Source of the DNA: Ettlia oleoabundans
Taxonomy: Eukaryota > Chlorophyta > Chlorophyceae > Chlamydomonadales
Direction of reading: 5' to 3'
NCBI GenBank assembly: GCA_019693395.1
Contig: JAAMXP010001090.1
Coordinates: 1-11,832, forward strand
Length of the DNA stretch: 11,832 bases
Shown: positions 8,621 to 11,832 of the stretch, piece by piece
Position numbering within the stretch: the stretch's first letter is position 1
How the letters are laid out: each line of letters starts with the position of its first letter
Notes under the pieces: generated by a model
Seen by the model: the letters and a program-made list of their open reading frames with translations, nothing else
Databases searched by the model: none
What the model was told of the DNA's origin: nothing
Translations under genes and position numbers: made by a program

Positions 8621-10965
8621 ATGTCCGTGGTTTCGGTCAACGCCCGCACTTTCAAGCGCATGGCGACCATCGGCGCTGCTGCTGCACTGCTGCTCTTTCT
8701 CTTCGTTCGACCCCAGCAGCTGGTGAGCGAGGACTGATGCGGGCTCGATGCCGCATCACTCTGCTGCGGCCGCCCTTTGCCGGCTGAACACCTTGCCTGC
8801 CCGCCACCGCAGTTGAGCTGCCCTGGCTTCAGCAATTCCAACGACCTCTGCCTGTTGTCCTCGGCTTGCAGTCGCCCCCAGCAGCCATTGAGTATGCACC
8901 AGCAATACTCAGCGGGCTGGCCTCCCGAAAGCTGACCGGCACCTCAGAATGGCACAAGAATGCAAGTGTGGCACTGCAAGCATGGAGGTCGGACCTCTTC
9001 CCCAACATGGCTAAGATGTATACGGAGGTGGAGGCGGAGCAGTATAAGTCAAAGGAGGGGCAGGAGAAGCCAATTGTCAGGTGGGCAAGACTCCAGTTGT
9101 CCACATCTGTTTCAACGCTGTTTTCCAGCAAAGCACAACAGATCGCCACATGGCTGCAACTGCCCCGCTCCAGTTGCACCTTCCGCCTCCTGGAAGAGCA
9201 CAAACGCATACCATCATCCCTCTGACTGCCCACTCGCTCTTGTGTAGGGTGGAACCCGACGGCAGAAAGAGGTACGACTTGTTCAACCCCATCATCTCTT
9301 GCCCCAATCGCAAGCTGATGCGGTTGGGACCAAACGACGACGGCGCCAAGTATGTGTGCGAGTCTAGCAGCTGGCAGACGGACTCATGCGTGGTCTACAG
9401 CATTGGAAGCTTTGGCAACTTCAGGTTCGAGGAGGCAGTTCTCAAGGTAATCTCACAAGGCGAGGGGTGGGCAAGGACAAGCTGCAAATTGTCCTCAAGA
9501 AAGCAGCAAATGCTCGGAGGCCCGTTATTGAGGGCCCGCTGGCAATGCAGGAGACCAACTGCAACGTGTTCACATTTGATTGCACCTATGACGGCTCCAG
9601 CATCAACCCGGAGCGGCACCACTATTACAAGATCTGGTGGGAAATCAGGAAGGGAAGGAAGGAAGGGGCTCCTGGATATGTTAGTTTGCCATAGATCTAC
9701 CATCGCATCGTAGTTGTTGCTGCAATATTGCTCTAATAATGCACGCGTGTGTCCTTTATAGCTTGGGAGATGCCACACGCACTCGCAACAATATGAAGTT
9801 TATGACCCTGGTGAGCTTATGCTGACATGTGCATGCTCGCATGGCACATGCATGTGCATGTGTGCGCATGGCGCCCACCTTTCGATGTATCACAGTCATA
9901 TCCCTCCGCTGTGTTGTCATTTAGGACGATATCATCAAAATGAATGGCCACACCCGTGTGGACTTACTCAAGGTATGTTGTTTGGCAGCACGCGGAGGGG
10001 GGGGACGCGCGCGCGCGCGCGGGCAGGTATGAGCACCACACGTGCTGCAGGCAGCTGCAAACTGATGGGCTGACGGCACGGCTCGAACTAGCAATGCACC
10101 GCATGCCCAGGCTGACAACGTGTTATTCTTGCAACACTAGTGCTCGTTGACCGGTGGGATGTACCTCATGCTTACCATCTGCGCCTTTGCAGATTGACAT
10201 TGAGGGCTTTGAGTACGAAGTTGTATCAGGTGGCTATGCTTCCATTGCATTGCGGGTTGCATAGACAACCCGATCGGGGCGAGCATGCCGGTGGATGTCG
10301 GTGTATGGTCCCCCCCCACACACTCAGATCCCACCCACCCACCCCTGATTTGACCCCCCCACACACAAACAAGGTCCCACCCATGTAGGTTTCAAGTTCT
10401 TAAACAGTTGCAATTTCCCTGCCCAATTGGCATTTGAGGTTCACTACAAGTATCTGTACATGGAGGTGAGTCTTATGGAAAATACGAAACTTGTGGTGTT
10501 CAACCACTCTCAAATAGTGTCAAAAGTGCCTTGCTCCGCCCATTACCGTGTCAACATATGTAGACCAGCTTCCACAAGAACCGGAAGGCTTGGGACGCCT
10601 TGTATTGGGTAAGTGGATTGCTTGCAATACTTGGTGCATGCCCTGTGCATTGCCAGTCTGCGTTGCGAGCCCACCACCTGCCCTTCCCAGCAACATGTTC
10701 GTTTATGTCCCCTCATGAGCCCTCTATAACTTGATTGTACAACTTAAGCCAGTAATTCTTTGTTGGCTGAGAGTGGACTGTTTGTCTTGTCTGCGTTCAG
10801 CCAATGCACCAGCTCAGTCTAGCGGAGCTGGCTGTTTTCTTCGGGACGTTTGCTGACCTTGGGTACGCCATTATCAGCCGCGACGACAACTTATACCCTG
10901 GGGGCGAGGGCTGTTGTAGCGAGTATTCGTGGATTCGTGTGGAGCAGCCCGCACACTGCAAGTAG
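8621..10965 (+). CDS. METTL24-like (Methyltransf_22-type) methyltransferase, type II membrane protein, ten exons
   Basis: Exons: 8621-8722, 8872-9080, 9248-9446, 9551-9636, 9762-9810, 9925-9972, 10193-10229, 10389-10465, 10564-10608, 10801-10965 (TAG); 338 residues. All introns are GT-AG and frame-preserving. Residues 1-14 are short and basic, and 15-29 form one hydrophobic segment (IGAAAALLLFLFV), a signal anchor predicting a Golgi/secretory luminal catalytic domain. Further features are DDGAKYVCESSSW near 134-146, the SAM-site glycine motif YSIGSFGNFRFEE (154-166), TFDCTYDGS (178-186), LLKIDIEGFEYEVVSG (229-244, the FkbM-like motif), FEVHYKYLYME, and a Cys pair in GCCSEYSWIRV near the end. 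These match the METTL24/FkbM-related group of SAM-dependent methyltransferases; the substrate is unknown. I chose ATG 8621 because it leaves a compact N-tail before the anchor. 8603 and 8489 are in-frame alternatives. Codon use is less GC-rich at third positions than in the ligase gene, and several acceptors end TAG rather than GCAG. Confidence 0.9.
10006..10021. repeat. (CG)8 dinucleotide tract in methyltransferase intron 6
   Basis: Uninterrupted alternating CG just after a run of eight G's, inside the intron 9973-10192. Alternating CG is the classical Z-DNA-forming sequence and is also prone to length change. Confidence 0.9.
10311..10382 (+). repeat. C-rich imperfect direct repeat before an intron acceptor
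   Basis: Two copies of a pattern (a C run, then ACACAC, then TCCCACCC) fill the end of intron 7, forming the pyrimidine/C-rich stretch ahead of the ATGTAG acceptor at 10388. Confidence 0.6.
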
Positions 10966-10981
10966 GGGTGCAACGTTATTC

Positions 10982-10993
10982 TATGCATGCATG
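10982..10993. repeat. Short ATGC tetranucleotide repeat
   Basis: Three tandem ATGC units in the 3' UTR of the methyltransferase gene. Similar CATGCATG clusters occur in introns near 1808, 4838 and 9848. Confidence 0.7.
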
Positions 10994-11038
10994 CTTGCGT
11001 GGGGTAATTCTGCGACTGCTTGCTGTTTCTCCCAGCTG

Positions 11039-11043
11039 TGTAA
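11039..11043 (+). terminator. Polyadenylation signal TGTAA of the methyltransferase gene
   Basis: TGTAA lies 74 nt after the TAG stop, at a typical distance for a green-algal poly(A) signal. Confidence 0.65.
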
Positions 11044-11481
11044 CATAAGTGCGCAATAGCATAACCGCAATGAATCCGTAGGAATCACCATTGAGCATGC
11101 GATGTCTGTTGCGCATTGGGGCAGGGCCACATACAACCAACTGCCAACTTTGCGGTTGTAGCTTTCGAGTGTGGCCGCTGAGACGCTACCTTGTTACCCC
11201 TGCCTGCCACTCAGAGCCCCTGACAACACGCCGGTGCTCAAGGGGTCGTGCGTGACTAAGGTGGTCACAAGAGCTGCGAGTTCACCTTGGGGCACCAAAA
11301 AGCTTGTCACACAACCTTTGCAACAGCTTTTAGATCGCCACAAGTGGGTGTTTTTGTGCACGTGCCTCTGTGCCTCCCTTGGAGCTGACACGCGTCAATG
11401 GTGAGCGAGTGGCCCTCGTGCGGAAACCCTTGCCGTTGGCTGCCAGTCAGCCGAGGGAGTCAACGGCAGCTGGGATTCTCC

Positions 11482-11832
11482 CTAGGCATGTACACCCGCC
11501 ACCCAGAAGGTGAGATGCTGATCGCCTGCCCGCAGCAAGTAGGCACCACAATAAGGCTGTGCATCGAGCTGCCAGCCGCCTTGTTTGCTGCCCTCGCCGC
11601 CATTGCTGCTGCTCAGTGGGCTGAAGGTCACAAACTGGCGGGGTGTTAAGTTGGAGCTAACTGCTGCTGAGGCGGCAGGAGCCAGGTGATGCACACGTTG
11701 GAACCCTGCCAGAACTCGGACTGGCACACCCTCTGGCAGGCTGCTGCCATCTGCCACAGGGCTGCTGATGCAAGGTGCTGGTATGGTGGTGCTGGCAGCG
11801 GGCCGGGGCAGCAACCCGGGCAGGCCCCACAG
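11482..11832 (-). CDS. C-terminal end of a GH3-type glycoside hydrolase (beta-xylosidase/beta-glucosidase-like), partial
   Basis: The reverse strand is open from the window end to a TAG at 11484-11482, about 116 codons, with GC-ending codons like the neighbouring genes. The segment VRVLAGFQRVHHLAP, then LTPRQFVTFS, then GAYLLRAGDQHLTFWV resembles the fibronectin-III-like domain that closes family GH3 enzymes (pattern LVGFQRVxLxPGES ... SPxxF ... GxYxLxVGD). These secreted or vacuolar enzymes remove xylose or glucose units from polysaccharides and glycosides. The catalytic domains must lie beyond the window. The Gly-Glu of the usual LxPGES turn is absent (here LAPAAS), and an insert rich in Ser and Gly (SSSNGGEGSKQGG) separates two strands. 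Part of the first 60-70 bases at the window edge could be intron, since several CAG acceptors occur there. The family call rests on pattern memory only. Confidence 0.55.
   Translation of the reverse strand: MWGLPGLLPRPAASTTIPAPCISSPVADGSSLPEGVPVRVLAGFQRVHHLAPAASAAVSSNLTPRQFVTFSPLSSSNGGEGSKQGGWQLDAQPYCGAYLLRAGDQHLTFWVAGVHA

Larger units (their letters stand above)
10966..11481. other. Convergent intergenic region, no gene supported
   Basis: This lies between the stop of the methyltransferase (+) and the stop of the GH3-like gene (-). It contains the + strand TGTAA at 11039 and an 8-bp inverted repeat (TGCCGTTG at 11431-11438 with CAACGGCA at 11461-11468). I found no TTACA (a - strand TGTAA) here, so the GH3-like transcript's poly(A) signal is unidentified. 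Short open frames on the + strand have no recognisable product. Confidence 0.6.

Noticed and set aside
8812..8871. Alternative acceptor at 8812 for methyltransferase exon 2
   Set aside because: In phase with exon 1 it reads LSCPGFSN and reaches a stop soon after. The acceptor at 8871 keeps the long conserved frame open.
11171..11649. Two + strand frames at the right end
   Set aside because: No family resemblance and no splice partners; the second overlaps the GH3-like - strand frame, which has better codon use.
1..11832. Bacterial or phage defence-type system, CRISPR array or operon
   Set aside because: All genes are intron-rich and eukaryotic; no regularly spaced repeats or operon-like packing were seen.

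Overview
This is nuclear DNA from a eukaryote, most likely a chlorophyte green alga of the Chlamydomonadales/Sphaeropleales type. The grounds are: many short GT-AG introns (about 100-380 nt), 3' splice sites that mostly end in GCAG, TGTAA motifs (the green-algal polyadenylation signal) after stop codons, CAG-rich low-complexity coding sequence, and proteins that resemble plant or algal families. I see no operons, bacterial ribosome-binding sites, tRNA, rRNA or CRISPR array. Exon structures below were built by hand from reading-frame continuity and splice consensus, and every junction given keeps the frame.

Layout, left to right. (1) 355-2592, + strand: the C-terminal half (319 residues, six exons) of formate-tetrahydrofolate ligase. 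Positions 1-354 are the tail of an intron and the upstream exons lie outside the window. (2) 3016-6933, - strand: a complete nine-exon gene for a 795-residue TPR protein, with about four N-terminal repeats, a disordered linker with poly-Ala and poly-Gln tracts, and twelve C-terminal repeats in unbroken 34-residue register. It converges on the ligase gene, and the likely 3' ends overlap. (3) 6934-7570: divergent intergenic/promoter region with a perfect 10-bp-arm palindrome. (4) About 7571-8043, + strand: a probable small gene for a basic, unrecognised protein (two exons seen, start unresolved). (5) 8621-10965, + strand: a ten-exon gene for a 338-residue single-pass membrane methyltransferase-like protein of the METTL24/Methyltransf_22 type. 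(6) 11482 to the window end, - strand: the C-terminal end of a protein resembling the fibronectin-III-like domain of glycoside hydrolase family 3 (beta-xylosidase/beta-glucosidase).

The most unexpected structure is an exact 32-bp inverted repeat, 7601-7632 against 8520-8551. It encloses the small gene and the region just upstream of the methyltransferase. It looks like the termini of a roughly 951-bp element or the scar of an inverted duplication. A second unusual pattern is in splicing: all 15 acceptors seen in the ligase, TPR and small genes end in GCAG, but only 3 of 9 in the methyltransferase gene do.

The genes do not form an obvious pathway. They look like ordinary neighbours: one-carbon metabolism, a TPR scaffold, a Golgi/secretory-type methyltransferase-like protein and a carbohydrate-active enzyme.
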